Notes under the pieces: model-generated
The model's database searches: none
What the model saw: the letters and a program-made list of their open reading frames with translations, nothing else
What the model was told of the DNA's origin: nothing
Translations under genes and position numbers: made by a program
Part shown: positions 7,121 to 13,336 of the stretch, piece after piece
How positions within the stretch are numbered: the stretch's first letter is position 1
Layout: the number at the start of each line of letters is the position of its first letter
DNA from: JBMHDN01 sp049889355
GTDB taxonomy: Bacteria > Pseudomonadota > Alphaproteobacteria > Puniceispirillales > Puniceispirillaceae
Direction: 5' to 3'
Assembly (NCBI GenBank): GCA_049889355.1
Contig: JBMHDN010000003.1
Location: 1 to 13,336 of the forward strand
DNA: 13,336 nucleotides

Positions 7121-7145
7121 ATATAAATATGCGGCACCTTGTCAA
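7118..7145 (-). promoter_or_regulatory. Predicted tcuAB promoter giving a leaderless mRNA
   Basis: On the minus strand TTGACA (7145-7140), a perfect -35, is followed after 16 bases by TATTGT (7123-7118) as -10. Starting 7 bases past the -10 would place +1 at the A of the tcuA ATG (7111). An alternative -10, TTGTAT with 18-base spacing, would shift the start 2 bases into the gene. The absence of a Shine-Dalgarno sequence agrees with leaderless initiation. Confidence 0.5.
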
Positions 7146-7168
7146 TGTTAATCATCACCACAAGGTGC
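7134..7168. repeat. 9-bp inverted repeat in the tcuA-gntR control region
   Basis: GCACCTTGT (7134-7142) and ACAAGGTGC (7160-7168) are perfect reverse complements separated by 17 bases. The left arm overlaps the predicted tcuA -35. It differs from the GTATAC motif and so may serve a second regulator, for example the nearby LysR protein, or act as a remote pair of half-sites. Confidence 0.5.
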
Positions 7169-7194
7169 TATGACAGCGTGGTTATTGGGGCTTT

Positions 7195-7222
7195 TTGCCG
7201 TGTAGATTGTTAGAGCGATACA
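7195..7222 (+). promoter_or_regulatory. Possible gntR-abrB promoter
   Basis: TTGCCG (7195-7200) and GATACA (7217-7222) are spaced 16 bases apart. The predicted start near 7229 would leave a leader of about 29 bases holding AAGGA (7238-7242). If real, it rules out the TTG at 7195 as the gntR start. Confidence 0.35.
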
Positions 7223-7257
7223 ACCCCCGCAGCGATCAAGGACATTTGATATATGTG

Positions 7258-7971
7258 ATGGCTAATTGGTCTGATTTATCCACCCTTATTGACAGGGCGT
7301 ATGGCACCCAAATTTCAGCGGCCAACCGGTGCCGTTTGATCCTGCTCGAAGCCATCACCAGAGGTCATCTTTTGCCAGGCGCGCGCCTGATCGAATCCGA
7401 AATCGGTGATACATTGGCGGTCAGCCGGACCCCGCTCAGAGAGGCTTTAAGTGCATTAAAGGCAGAGGGCATCGTCCAAAATGATGCAGACGGGCTGCGC
7501 ATCAGACAGCTGGATTGGCGCGATATTCACAATCTTTATGATATGCGTATCACCCTTGAATCCATGGCGGCTAAATTGGCAGCGATGCGGGCCAGCAAGG
7601 CTGAAAAGGTGGTGATTGATAACATCACCCAAACAGAGCAACAGCTTATTCAAGAACAGGCAGAAGCCATAAGGCTGGCCCGCCAGAATGCTGATTTTCA
7701 TCATGCGATTTTGAAAGCAGCTCAAAATTCCTTCCTTGAAGAGGCGCTCGCCAAGCTCTCTCGTCTGCTTATCCTGCTTGGCAGCACAGCCTATACCTTG
7801 CCAGATCGGGTGGCGCAGATTGCCCATGAACATCGCGCCATTAATGCCGCCATCCAAAAAAACAATGCAGATGAGGCTGAAGCGGCGATGCGTATCCATC
7901 TTGAAAACGCACTCTCTGCACGCTTGCATCTCTTGGCCTTATCCGGCGATCAGCCTTTGAACCTGGATTAA
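7258..7971 (+). CDS. GntR-family regulator, FCD (FadR/VanR) type
   Basis: A 237-residue regulator. Residues about 17-78 form the winged helix-turn-helix, with the family signature LLPGARLIESEIGDTLAVSR followed by TPLREALSALKAEGIV. Residues about 88-225 form the helical FCD effector domain. H148 (DFHHAIL), H192 (HEHRAI) and H214 (MRIHLEN) sit at the positions of the metal ligands, and the first ligand is N144 or D146. FCD domains often sense organic acids, so a tricarboxylate signal is plausible. I chose ATG 7258; GTG 7255 is also possible, and the TTG at 7195 would add 21 unfamiliar residues. An out-of-frame ATG-TGA pair (7253-7258) overlaps the start. It is divergent from tcuA and 2 bases from abrB, and is the likely ligand of the GTATAC operator. 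Confidence 0.9.
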   Translation: MANWSDLSTLIDRAYGTQISAANRCRLILLEAITRGHLLPGARLIESEIGDTLAVSRTPLREALSALKAEGIVQNDADGLRIRQLDWRDIHNLYDMRITLESMAAKLAAMRASKAEKVVIDNITQTEQQLIQEQAEAIRLARQNADFHHAILKAAQNSFLEEALAKLSRLLILLGSTAYTLPDRVAQIAHEHRAINAAIQKNNADEAEAAMRIHLENALSARLHLLALSGDQPLNLD

Positions 7972-7973
7972 GC

Positions 7974-9065
7974 ATGATGACTCAGCACCAATTAGGCCGC
8001 GATATTTTCAATCTACTTGTGACCTTCAGCATTGCCTTATCAACAGGCTGGTTATTTTTTCAAATAGGGGCACCTGCCCCTTTCATGATGGGTAGCTTGT
8101 TTGGGGTCTGGGTCATCGGGGCCAATTTGCCGCGCTTGCAACCTTATTTGGGTGTGGCGCGCTGGCTGCATATTCCGGTTATCCTTGGCCTTGGGGTATT
8201 GGTTGGCAGCACGTTTACCGCAGATGTTTTGAAGCAAACCCTGCAATGGTGGCAGACTGTCAGCAGCATGATTGCCGTGACCATTCTGGTCACCGCTTGT
8301 GGCTATTTCTTCCTCACCCGGATCCGCAAATATGATCCGATGATGGCGTTTTTCTGTTCCGTCCCTGGCGGTCAGGCAGAAGCAATTGTCATGGCCCGCG
8401 AGCATGTTGAAAAAGACTATGTTGTGGCCCTGTTCCATCTCATCCGGGTGGTGTTTGTGTTTTTCTCAACACCGCTTTTGCTTGCCTTTATGCAAGGCAC
8501 AGAAGCTGTTCAACAGAGCAATCAGCAGCTGGCCGACATGCCGAGCCTTTTCACCTTGCCTGCAAAAGAACTTATCGCCTTTGTCGGTATGGGTGTCATC
8601 GGCTATATCCTCGCCCGCTTGATAAAGCTGCCGATGGCGCATCTGCTGGGGCCTTTATTGATTTCAACCTTTGCGCATGCATCCGGCCTGATTGTTATTC
8701 CAAGGGTTTTTGAATTTGTAATGCTGGCCCAGCTGGCGATAGGCGGGGCGGTAGGTGCGCGGCTATCAAAAGTGCGTTTTGGTGAGCTCATTGTTTATTT
8801 TAAAGATGCGCTTCTCAATACTGTATTTATCCTCTTTCTGTATTTTACAACCAGTGTGATTATTGCCTATCTTACAGAGGCTGATTTGCTTTTGGTATGG
8901 CTTGCTTTTGTGCCAGGCGGTTTATATGAGGTGACGCTGCTCGCCCTTATTTTTGGATTTGATATCGCCTATGTGGCCTTTCACCATGCGGTTCGGGTTG
9001 TGCTGGTATTCATTACCATGCCTATCACCGCCTTACGGCTCCGCAAAAAAATCCAGCACCGCTAA
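7974..9065 (+). CDS. AbrB-family (PF05145-type) integral membrane protein, candidate carrier
   Basis: A 363-residue inner-membrane protein with about 10 hydrophobic segments. An internal duplication is visible: the motif VPGG plus an acidic residue occurs at about 130 (SVPGGQAEAIVMA) and again at about 313 (FVPGGLYEVTLLA). Each is followed by a histidine and RVV-VF segment (LFHLIRVVFVFF and FHHAVRVVLVFI). This matches the AbrB family, once labelled putative ammonia monooxygenase and now usually regarded as membrane proteins of unclear, possibly transport, function. It is not the Bacillus DNA-binding AbrB. It starts 2 bases after the gntR stop (ATG 7974; ATG 7977 also possible), so the two are co-transcribed. 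With tcuC missing, a role in tricarballylate or related acid uptake or export is attractive but unproven. No terminator is seen before the convergent gene 25 bases on. Confidence 0.82.
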   Translation: MMTQHQLGRDIFNLLVTFSIALSTGWLFFQIGAPAPFMMGSLFGVWVIGANLPRLQPYLGVARWLHIPVILGLGVLVGSTFTADVLKQTLQWWQTVSSMIAVTILVTACGYFFLTRIRKYDPMMAFFCSVPGGQAEAIVMAREHVEKDYVVALFHLIRVVFVFFSTPLLLAFMQGTEAVQQSNQQLADMPSLFTLPAKELIAFVGMGVIGYILARLIKLPMAHLLGPLLISTFAHASGLIVIPRVFEFVMLAQLAIGGAVGARLSKVRFGELIVYFKDALLNTVFILFLYFTTSVIIAYLTEADLLLVWLAFVPGGLYEVTLLALIFGFDIAYVAFHHAVRVVLVFITMPITALRLRKKIQHR

Positions 9066-9090
9066 CCCTCTCCAGCCTTGCCAGACCATC

Positions 9091-10176
9091 TCAGCCGCGC
9101 CAGATTGTCGCCGGAACAAACACCTCACCTTGAGCCAATTTACGCGCTGTGCGAATGAGACCTGCTGAGCGGTGATTGAAATTGCCGTCATCGAGGTTGT
9201 AATCAATCACCACCTCCATCACGCCCATTGGATGATGAAGGGCAATACGCGCTGGCTTATCATCTGGTGCGCGCATCATGCCATCTGTGATGGTACCAGG
9301 CGTGAGCGCACAAGAGGCCATACATTGGCTGCCTGTCACCGCCATAGTCGGATGGGTGGTCCAGGGCATGAAATAGCGGGTGATGATATGCCCTGTTTTA
9401 TCATGTGGGGCAAAAAGGCCAAATTTAGGGGTCACAGACTGGCTGCAATCTCCCATACCCATCAGCGCGCCAGCCTTGATACGTACCGCCTCCATCTGCG
9501 CAAAAAAATCACGATTGGCATCCAGCTCTTCGCGGCTCTCACTGCCGGTTAAACCGAAATCAGCGGCTCTGGCCAATACCATGGGCATTGCCACATCCAT
9601 ACAAGTTACCTCAATACCATCGACCTCATCTTTCAGATGGCCTGTTGGCAGGAAGGCACCGGTCGACGAGCCAGCCACATCCATAAAATTCAGCTCAACC
9701 GGCGCGGCGGTGCCCGGCACGCCATCAATCGCCATATCCCCTTCATAGGAGACCTGGTCATCTGGTGTGTGCACACGGGCCAGCACACGCGCCCCTGTAT
9801 TCACCGCCCGGATGCGCACTTCTGTGAGCGCACCATTTGGTTTAATTAACCCCATCTCCAGCGCCGCCGGCCCTACACCGGTCAGGATATTCCCGCATGT
9901 GGGTTTGAAATCCACCAGCCTGTCTTCAACACTCACCTGGGCAAAGAAATAATCAATATCTGCCCAGTCATCATCTGAGGCTGAGAGCATTGCGACTTTC
10001 GTGGTCACCGCATTGCCGCCGCCAATACCATCAATATTTAGAGGGTGACCTGACCCAACCGCCGCGATCAGCACCTCCGCCAGCTCAGTTAAATCAGTTG
10101 GCAAATCTGCCCTGTTAAAATAAGGGCCACGTGATGACCCACCACGCATGAAAAAATAAGGAATGGCTGTTTGCAT
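9091..10176 (-). CDS. PrpF-family isomerase (4-oxalomesaconate tautomerase / aconitate isomerase-like)
   Basis: A 361-residue cytosolic protein of the PrpF/GalD branch of the diaminopimelate epimerase fold. The N-terminal FFMRGGSSRGPYF motif is diagnostic. K60 (AVTTKVA) and C94 (PTCGNILTGVGPAALEMG) are 34 residues apart, the spacing I recall for the essential Lys/Cys pair of PrpF. Characterised members move a double bond in tricarboxylates: trans-aconitate or 2-methyl-cis-aconitate (PrpF), or 4-oxalomesaconate (GalD). Beside tcuAB, aconitate isomerisation would fit, but no ring-cleavage or methylcitrate genes are present to decide. I chose ATG 10176; an in-frame TTG at 10197 would add 7 residues. 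The gene follows the dehydrogenase by 41 bases and converges on abrB. Confidence 0.85.
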   Translation of the reverse strand: MQTAIPYFFMRGGSSRGPYFNRADLPTDLTELAEVLIAAVGSGHPLNIDGIGGGNAVTTKVAMLSASDDDWADIDYFFAQVSVEDRLVDFKPTCGNILTGVGPAALEMGLIKPNGALTEVRIRAVNTGARVLARVHTPDDQVSYEGDMAIDGVPGTAAPVELNFMDVAGSSTGAFLPTGHLKDEVDGIEVTCMDVAMPMVLARAADFGLTGSESREELDANRDFFAQMEAVRIKAGALMGMGDCSQSVTPKFGLFAPHDKTGHIITRYFMPWTTHPTMAVTGSQCMASCALTPGTITDGMMRAPDDKPARIALHHPMGVMEVVIDYNLDDGNFNHRSAGLIRTARKLAQGEVFVPATIWRG

Positions 10177-10217
10177 AAGCTCTGTTCTCTGTGTCAATAG
10201 GCCGGTTTTACGCGCAT

Positions 10218-11162
10218 TTAGGTTAGCACGCCCTTTGGCGTGCCAGCCAGATAAGCTTCGATATTATTCAGCATATCACCGTAAAATACATTCATGGTCT
10301 GACGCGTGACATAGCCAATATGTGGGGTTAGCACCAGATTAGGTACATCGCGCCACGGATGGTCTGCTGGCAATGGCTCGGTTTCATAGACATCTAATGC
10401 TGCCCCGCCAATTTCACCCTTTTTCAAGGCAGAAATAAGCGCCGCGCCATCAATGATAGGGGCACGCGAGGTATTGACGAGGCAGGCGTCTTTTTTCATC
10501 ACCGCCAGTTCAGCCGCGCCGACCAGACCGCGGACCCTGTCTGATAATTTAAGGTGGATTGAGATGAAATCGGACTGGGCAAAAAACTGCTCTTTCTCTA
10601 GATAACGCACCCCTTCTTCTGCAGCACGCTCAGGGGTCAGATTTTGCGACCAGGCCACCACATCCATCCCATAAGCCAGCCCGATTTTGGCGACCACACT
10701 ACCAAGCCGGCCAAGACCCAGCACGCCAAGGGTGGCCCCGCGCAAATCGCGCCCAGCCTGAATTTGCCAGCCACCTTGCTGCATAGATAGAGCATTGGGT
10801 ACGATATTACGCGCCAAAACACCGATTAAGGTCATCGCCAGCTCTGCCGTGGCATGGGCAGGTGTTGGCGAACCGCTCACCAAAATGCCGTGCTTCCTGC
10901 AGGCTGCCAGATCAATGGCCGCATTTTGCATGCCAGGGGTGAAAATTGCTTTCAGGTTGGGAAGCTGTGTGATTACCGCTTCTGAAAGGCGGCTGCGCTC
11001 GCGCATAATGCCAATGATATCATAAGGCTTGAGGCGTTCTATCAGCGCCTCACCCACCAGATGGTCGGTGAATATTTCAACCTGATGGTCAGGGGTCAGA
11101 CGCGACCAATCCGCAGATGAGGCTGCATCTTGTGTCCAATCATCAAGCACTGCAATTTTCAT
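10218..11162 (-). CDS. D-2-hydroxyacid dehydrogenase family protein
   Basis: A 314-residue NAD(P)-dependent enzyme of the phosphoglycerate/formate dehydrogenase family, reducing a 2-oxoacid to the D-2-hydroxyacid or the reverse. The Rossmann fingerprint G149-L-G151-R-L-G154 lies mid-protein. The catalytic set is complete: R233 (VNTSRAP), E262 (YETEP) and H281 (TPHIGY). There is no ACT domain, so it is not a full-length SerA. The N-terminal half includes TPGMQNAAID, as in dehydrogenases often found beside PrpF-like genes. Its natural substrate is unknown; a hydroxy-tricarboxylate or a sugar acid is possible. The ATG is preceded by GAGGATAGAGCCA. Upstream lies a six-copy tandem repeat similar to that ribosome region. 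It sits between the kinase and the PrpF-like gene on the same strand. Confidence 0.88.
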   Translation of the reverse strand: MKIAVLDDWTQDAASSADWSRLTPDHQVEIFTDHLVGEALIERLKPYDIIGIMRERSRLSEAVITQLPNLKAIFTPGMQNAAIDLAACRKHGILVSGSPTPAHATAELAMTLIGVLARNIVPNALSMQQGGWQIQAGRDLRGATLGVLGLGRLGSVVAKIGLAYGMDVVAWSQNLTPERAAEEGVRYLEKEQFFAQSDFISIHLKLSDRVRGLVGAAELAVMKKDACLVNTSRAPIIDGAALISALKKGEIGGAALDVYETEPLPADHPWRDVPNLVLTPHIGYVTRQTMNVFYGDMLNNIEAYLAGTPKGVLT

Positions 11163-11188
11163 TGGCTCTATCCTCTACCTGCTTATCT

Positions 11189-11272
11189 TTTATGGCCTAT
11201 CCTTTATGGCCTGTCCTTTATGGCCTGTCCTTTATGACCTGTCCTATATGACCTGTCCTATATGACCTGTCT
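11189..11272. repeat. Six tandem 14-bp repeats between kinase and dehydrogenase genes
   Basis: Six contiguous 14-bp units (11189, 11203, 11217, 11231, 11245 and 11259) have the consensus TTTATGRCCTGTCC, two identical and the others with 1-2 changes. A partial seventh copy (11273-11280) contains the kinase stop codon. On the transcribed minus strand each unit reads GGACAGGYCATAAA, with a Shine-Dalgarno-like AGGA or GGACAGG. The true ribosome region of the downstream dehydrogenase, AGGATAGAGCCAATG, resembles a unit with small insertions. Copy number may vary between strains by slippage. Confidence 0.9.
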
Positions 11273-11273
11273 T

Positions 11274-12206
11274 TTATGCCTTATTTAATTCGTCTGAAGT
11301 CGGCGGATTGCAACCTTGGCGCTCACAATTCATGGCGGCTGCTTTGGCTGCATGCCGGACCATCTGGCCTTTATCAACGCCATTTAAACTGGCTAGATTT
11401 TCCAAATCCGCATGGCCCATCAACCAAGCCAACATGGAGGCCATAAACGTATCGCCTGCACCAACGGTATCTTTTAAATCTGAAACTTGGGCAGGGTCGA
11501 CATCCTGCCAGGCACCGGCATGATAGAAACGCGCGCCTTCACCGCCGCGTGTCAGCACCACAATATCTGCGTTTGTCATAGAGCGCAGCTGGCCCAGCGC
11601 AGCTTCTTCAGATTGATCTTTATAAAGCCAAGCTAAATCTTCATCACTTAGTTTCACAATATCTGATATCGCCAGTATCCGGCCCAGACGTGCCATATAA
11701 TCAGGGACATCTGAAATGAAGGAAGCACGGATATTGGGATCCAGTGAAATGAGCAGCCCTTGTGCCTTGGCAGCATGGGCAAAGGCTTCCCAAATCGCGG
11801 CATCTTCGCCGCCTGTGATAGCCAGAGAGCCAATATGGAAAATGCTTGGATTATCAGCCAGATGCGCATTCAGTGCTGAGGTTGTTACAAGCCGCTCAGC
11901 TGTGCCATTACGGTAAAAGGCATAAGACGGGATTCCCTCAATCAGGCTAACCATCGCCAGTGAGGTGGGCGCTACAAAGCGTGCCCCGCCCAGCTCGACA
12001 CCTGCATCACTTAAAAGCGCGGCCAGCTGATCGCCACTGGTATCATCTGAGATGGGGGTAATGTAGCGCACCGGCACCTTCTGACGCCCGGCGGCCAGAG
12101 CCACATTAAAAGGAGAGCCGCCTGGGATCGCCTGATACAGGCTCTGGCCATCCTTCTCGCCAATCTGGACCATATCCATTAAGTTTTCACCACCTACCAG
12201 CAGCAT
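11274..12206 (-). CDS. PfkB-family carbohydrate kinase (fructokinase-like)
   Basis: A 310-residue ribokinase/PfkB sugar kinase of normal length, phosphorylating a sugar or sugar acid with ATP. GGSPFNVALAAG (29-40) is the substrate-side signature. DPNIR (156-160) is typical of fructokinase-like members. DTVGAGDTF (246-254) is the anion-hole motif, with catalytic base D252. Specificity cannot be read from sequence: fructokinase and 2-keto-3-deoxygluconate kinase are both possible, and no sugar transporter is in view. I place the start at ATG 12206, which has AGGAG 7 bases upstream; the GTG one codon earlier is less likely. The upstream lysR stop and this start share a base (TGATG), so the two are translationally coupled. 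Tandem repeats begin at its stop codon. Confidence 0.88.
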   Translation of the reverse strand: MLLVGGENLMDMVQIGEKDGQSLYQAIPGGSPFNVALAAGRQKVPVRYITPISDDTSGDQLAALLSDAGVELGGARFVAPTSLAMVSLIEGIPSYAFYRNGTAERLVTTSALNAHLADNPSIFHIGSLAITGGEDAAIWEAFAHAAKAQGLLISLDPNIRASFISDVPDYMARLGRILAISDIVKLSDEDLAWLYKDQSEEAALGQLRSMTNADIVVLTRGGEGARFYHAGAWQDVDPAQVSDLKDTVGAGDTFMASMLAWLMGHADLENLASLNGVDKGQMVRHAAKAAAMNCERQGCNPPTSDELNKA

Positions 12207-13105
12207 CACGCCTCTCCTTTTTTATAATGCTCTTGGAGCATATCAATAAACATCCGCACTTTAAGCGGAATAAAATTCTTGTCTGGATAAATCACATACA
12301 CACCGCGTTCAGGCATGACCTTATAATCTGGTAAGATATGAATCAGCTGGCCTGTTTTTATTTCTTTTTCGCAGCAGAATTGCGGCAAGAGCGCCACCCC
12401 TACCCCAGCAAGGCAGGCCTCTTTCATCATACTAGCACTATTGGCATAGAGTGTGGCTGGCAAGTTCAGTGAATGACTGCGGCCAGCCTTATCAGAAAAA
12501 GACCAAAGTGCAGGATTGGGCGCGTTCGAATAACAGACCATCGGCCAGCTCGTGATATCCTCAGGATTTTTCGGGTGACCCTTTTGTGCCAAAAAATCGG
12601 GTGCGGCGCACATCAAAATCGGAAAGCTTGAAATCCGCTTGGCAATGAGCCCTGAATCTTCCAGCGCGCCAATACGCACCACCAAATCATAGCCCTCTTC
12701 TATGAGATGGACACGCTTATCATCAAAATCTGCATCCACAATGACATCTGGATAACGCGCAGCAAAAGCGGCTATCGGAGCCGCCAAAAATAGCTCACCA
12801 TAAGACATCGGCACATTGATACGCAGGCGGCCTGTCGGGGCGGATTGCTGATCAGACAAGGATTCCAATGTCTCATTGAGATACTCACTGCTCTGCATCA
12901 CCGCATCATAGAGCGTAAGCGCGGCTTCAGTCGGGGTGAGGGTGCGGGTGGTCCGGTGAAATAGCCGCATATTCAGCTTTTTTTCCAGCGTCTGTATATG
13001 TTTACCAACCGCCGCACCTGACATATCCAGCATCTGTGCAGCCTTGGTAAAGCTACCTGATTGGATCACGGCTTTGAGCACATCAAAAGAGTTGTGCAGA
13101 AACAT
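12206..13105 (-). CDS. LysR-type transcriptional regulator, CrgA-like
   Basis: A 299-residue LysR regulator. The helix-turn-helix covers residues about 5-62 (SGSFTKAAQMLDMSGAAVGKH, then EKKLNMRLFHRTTRTLTPTEA). The effector domain begins about residue 92 (GRLRINVPMSYGELFLAAPI) and fits the large CrgA-like subgroup. The ATG has AGG 8 bases upstream. It is unusual in being the first gene of the row it probably controls, joined to the kinase by a one-base stop/start overlap, rather than being divergent from it. It is divergent from the DoxX gene 101 bases away, so it may control both. The effector is unknown. Confidence 0.9.
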   Translation of the reverse strand: MFLHNSFDVLKAVIQSGSFTKAAQMLDMSGAAVGKHIQTLEKKLNMRLFHRTTRTLTPTEAALTLYDAVMQSSEYLNETLESLSDQQSAPTGRLRINVPMSYGELFLAAPIAAFAARYPDVIVDADFDDKRVHLIEEGYDLVVRIGALEDSGLIAKRISSFPILMCAAPDFLAQKGHPKNPEDITSWPMVCYSNAPNPALWSFSDKAGRSHSLNLPATLYANSASMMKEACLAGVGVALLPQFCCEKEIKTGQLIHILPDYKVMPERGVYVIYPDKNFIPLKVRMFIDMLQEHYKKGEA

Positions 13106-13206
13106 ATTATAAACCTGTCATTTAATATCATTGAACTTTAGGCATCTTTATAAAATTATTTTTCTAATTATTTTTGGTGCCAGTCAACAAAAAATAGGAG
13201 ATTTTC
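13106..13206. promoter_or_regulatory. AT-rich divergent promoter region, lysR / doxX
   Basis: This 101-bp gap must hold both promoters. A 10-bp direct repeat, AATTATTTTT, occurs at 13154-13163 and 13166-13175 (12-bp period). On the minus strand a TTGACT (13187-13182) could be a -35, but no convincing -10 is spaced correctly. The doxX ribosome site ATAGGAG ends 6 bases before its ATG. I see no clean T-N11-A dyad. Confidence 0.35.
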
Positions 13207-13336
13207 ATGACACATTCAGACTCTCAATCAGGCAATCATTCAAACACCTCATTGGGGCTCAGCCTATTGCGTATTCATTTTGGTATTATCCTGCTGGCCC
13301 ATGGCTGGTTGAAGATTTCTGTTTTCACCATCGCTG
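13207..13336 (+). CDS. DoxX family membrane protein (partial, N-terminus)
   Basis: The first 43 codons are present and the window ends inside the gene. After a polar start (MTHSDSQSGNHSNTS) comes a hydrophobic helix, LGLSLLRIHFGIILLAHGWLKI, with the arginine and LLAHGWLK pattern typical of the first helix of DoxX/YphA-like membrane proteins. These small four-helix proteins are poorly characterised and often linked to redox or thiol stress. The ATG has the strong ribosome site AATAGGAG with 6-base spacing. It is divergent from a CrgA-like LysR gene, a common arrangement in which the LysR protein regulates the membrane or redox gene. The rest of the protein is not visible. Confidence 0.75.
   Translation, partial: MTHSDSQSGNHSNTSLGLSLLRIHFGIILLAHGWLKISVFTIA

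Noticed and set aside
7195..7257. N-terminal extension of the GntR protein from TTG 7195
   Set aside because: Its 21 residues are not typical of GntR proteins, it has no ribosome site, and it overlaps a plausible promoter.
7456..7929. 157-codon minus-strand frame
   Set aside because: Antisense to the gntR FCD domain, with no homology signal; a composition-driven shadow.
9066..9090. Terminator between abrB and the PrpF-like gene
   Set aside because: The 25-base convergent gap shows no stem with a T-tract on either strand.
11189..11280. CRISPR array
   Set aside because: The 14-bp units are directly contiguous with no spacers, and no cas genes are present; this is a simple tandem repeat.
13165..13190. 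TGGCAC on the minus strand as a sigma-54 -24 element for the second lysR gene
   Set aside because: No -12 TTGC element follows at the needed distance; the sequence there is an A/T run.

Overview
The window looks like chromosomal DNA from an alphaproteobacterium. The evidence is moderate GC, glnK-amtB next to each other, a katG tail, and the style of the regulators and catabolic genes. A marine SAR116-like lineage is possible, but that is an impression from general gene content and not a test. There are 13 genes (two of them cut by the window edges), with no rRNA, tRNA, CRISPR array or recognisable insertion sequence.

Left part (1-3603): the 3' end of katG is followed by a tandem hairpin and intrinsic terminator. 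Then comes an AT-rich two-gene cassette (346-1592) of uncharacterised proteins: a DUF6978-like protein overlapping by 4 bases a DUF1828/DUF1829 protein. It is closed by a bidirectional terminator and is clearly poorer in GC than its neighbours. It is the best candidate here for a transferred, poorly described system. Next is the nitrogen pair glnK-amtB on the minus strand, preceded by a leader with a GC-rich hairpin.

Middle (3604-9065): a LysR-type regulator runs convergent to tcuB. tcuA and tcuB form a minus-strand operon for tricarballylate oxidation to cis-aconitate. Divergent from tcuA is gntR (FCD type), followed 2 bases later by an AbrB-family membrane protein. The tcuA-gntR gap holds a double GTATAC palindrome over the tcuA start codon, a 9-bp inverted repeat, and a promoter whose geometry predicts a leaderless tcuA mRNA. 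The usual MFS carrier gene tcuC is absent; the AbrB-family protein is the only permease-like gene in the locus.

Right part (9091-13336): a minus-strand gene row reads lysR - PfkB kinase - D-2-hydroxyacid dehydrogenase - PrpF/GalD-like isomerase. The lysR stop and kinase start share a base (TGATG). The kinase and dehydrogenase are separated by six 14-bp tandem repeats that resemble the dehydrogenase's own ribosome-binding region. A DoxX-family gene, cut by the window end, runs divergently from this lysR.

Together, the region from 3604 to about 10200 reads as a tricarboxylate utilisation locus: TcuAB makes cis-aconitate, and the PrpF-like enzyme may interconvert aconitate isomers or a related unsaturated tricarboxylate. 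Two different regulators, and possibly a non-standard carrier, accompany it. The functional links beyond tcuAB are inferences from gene order.
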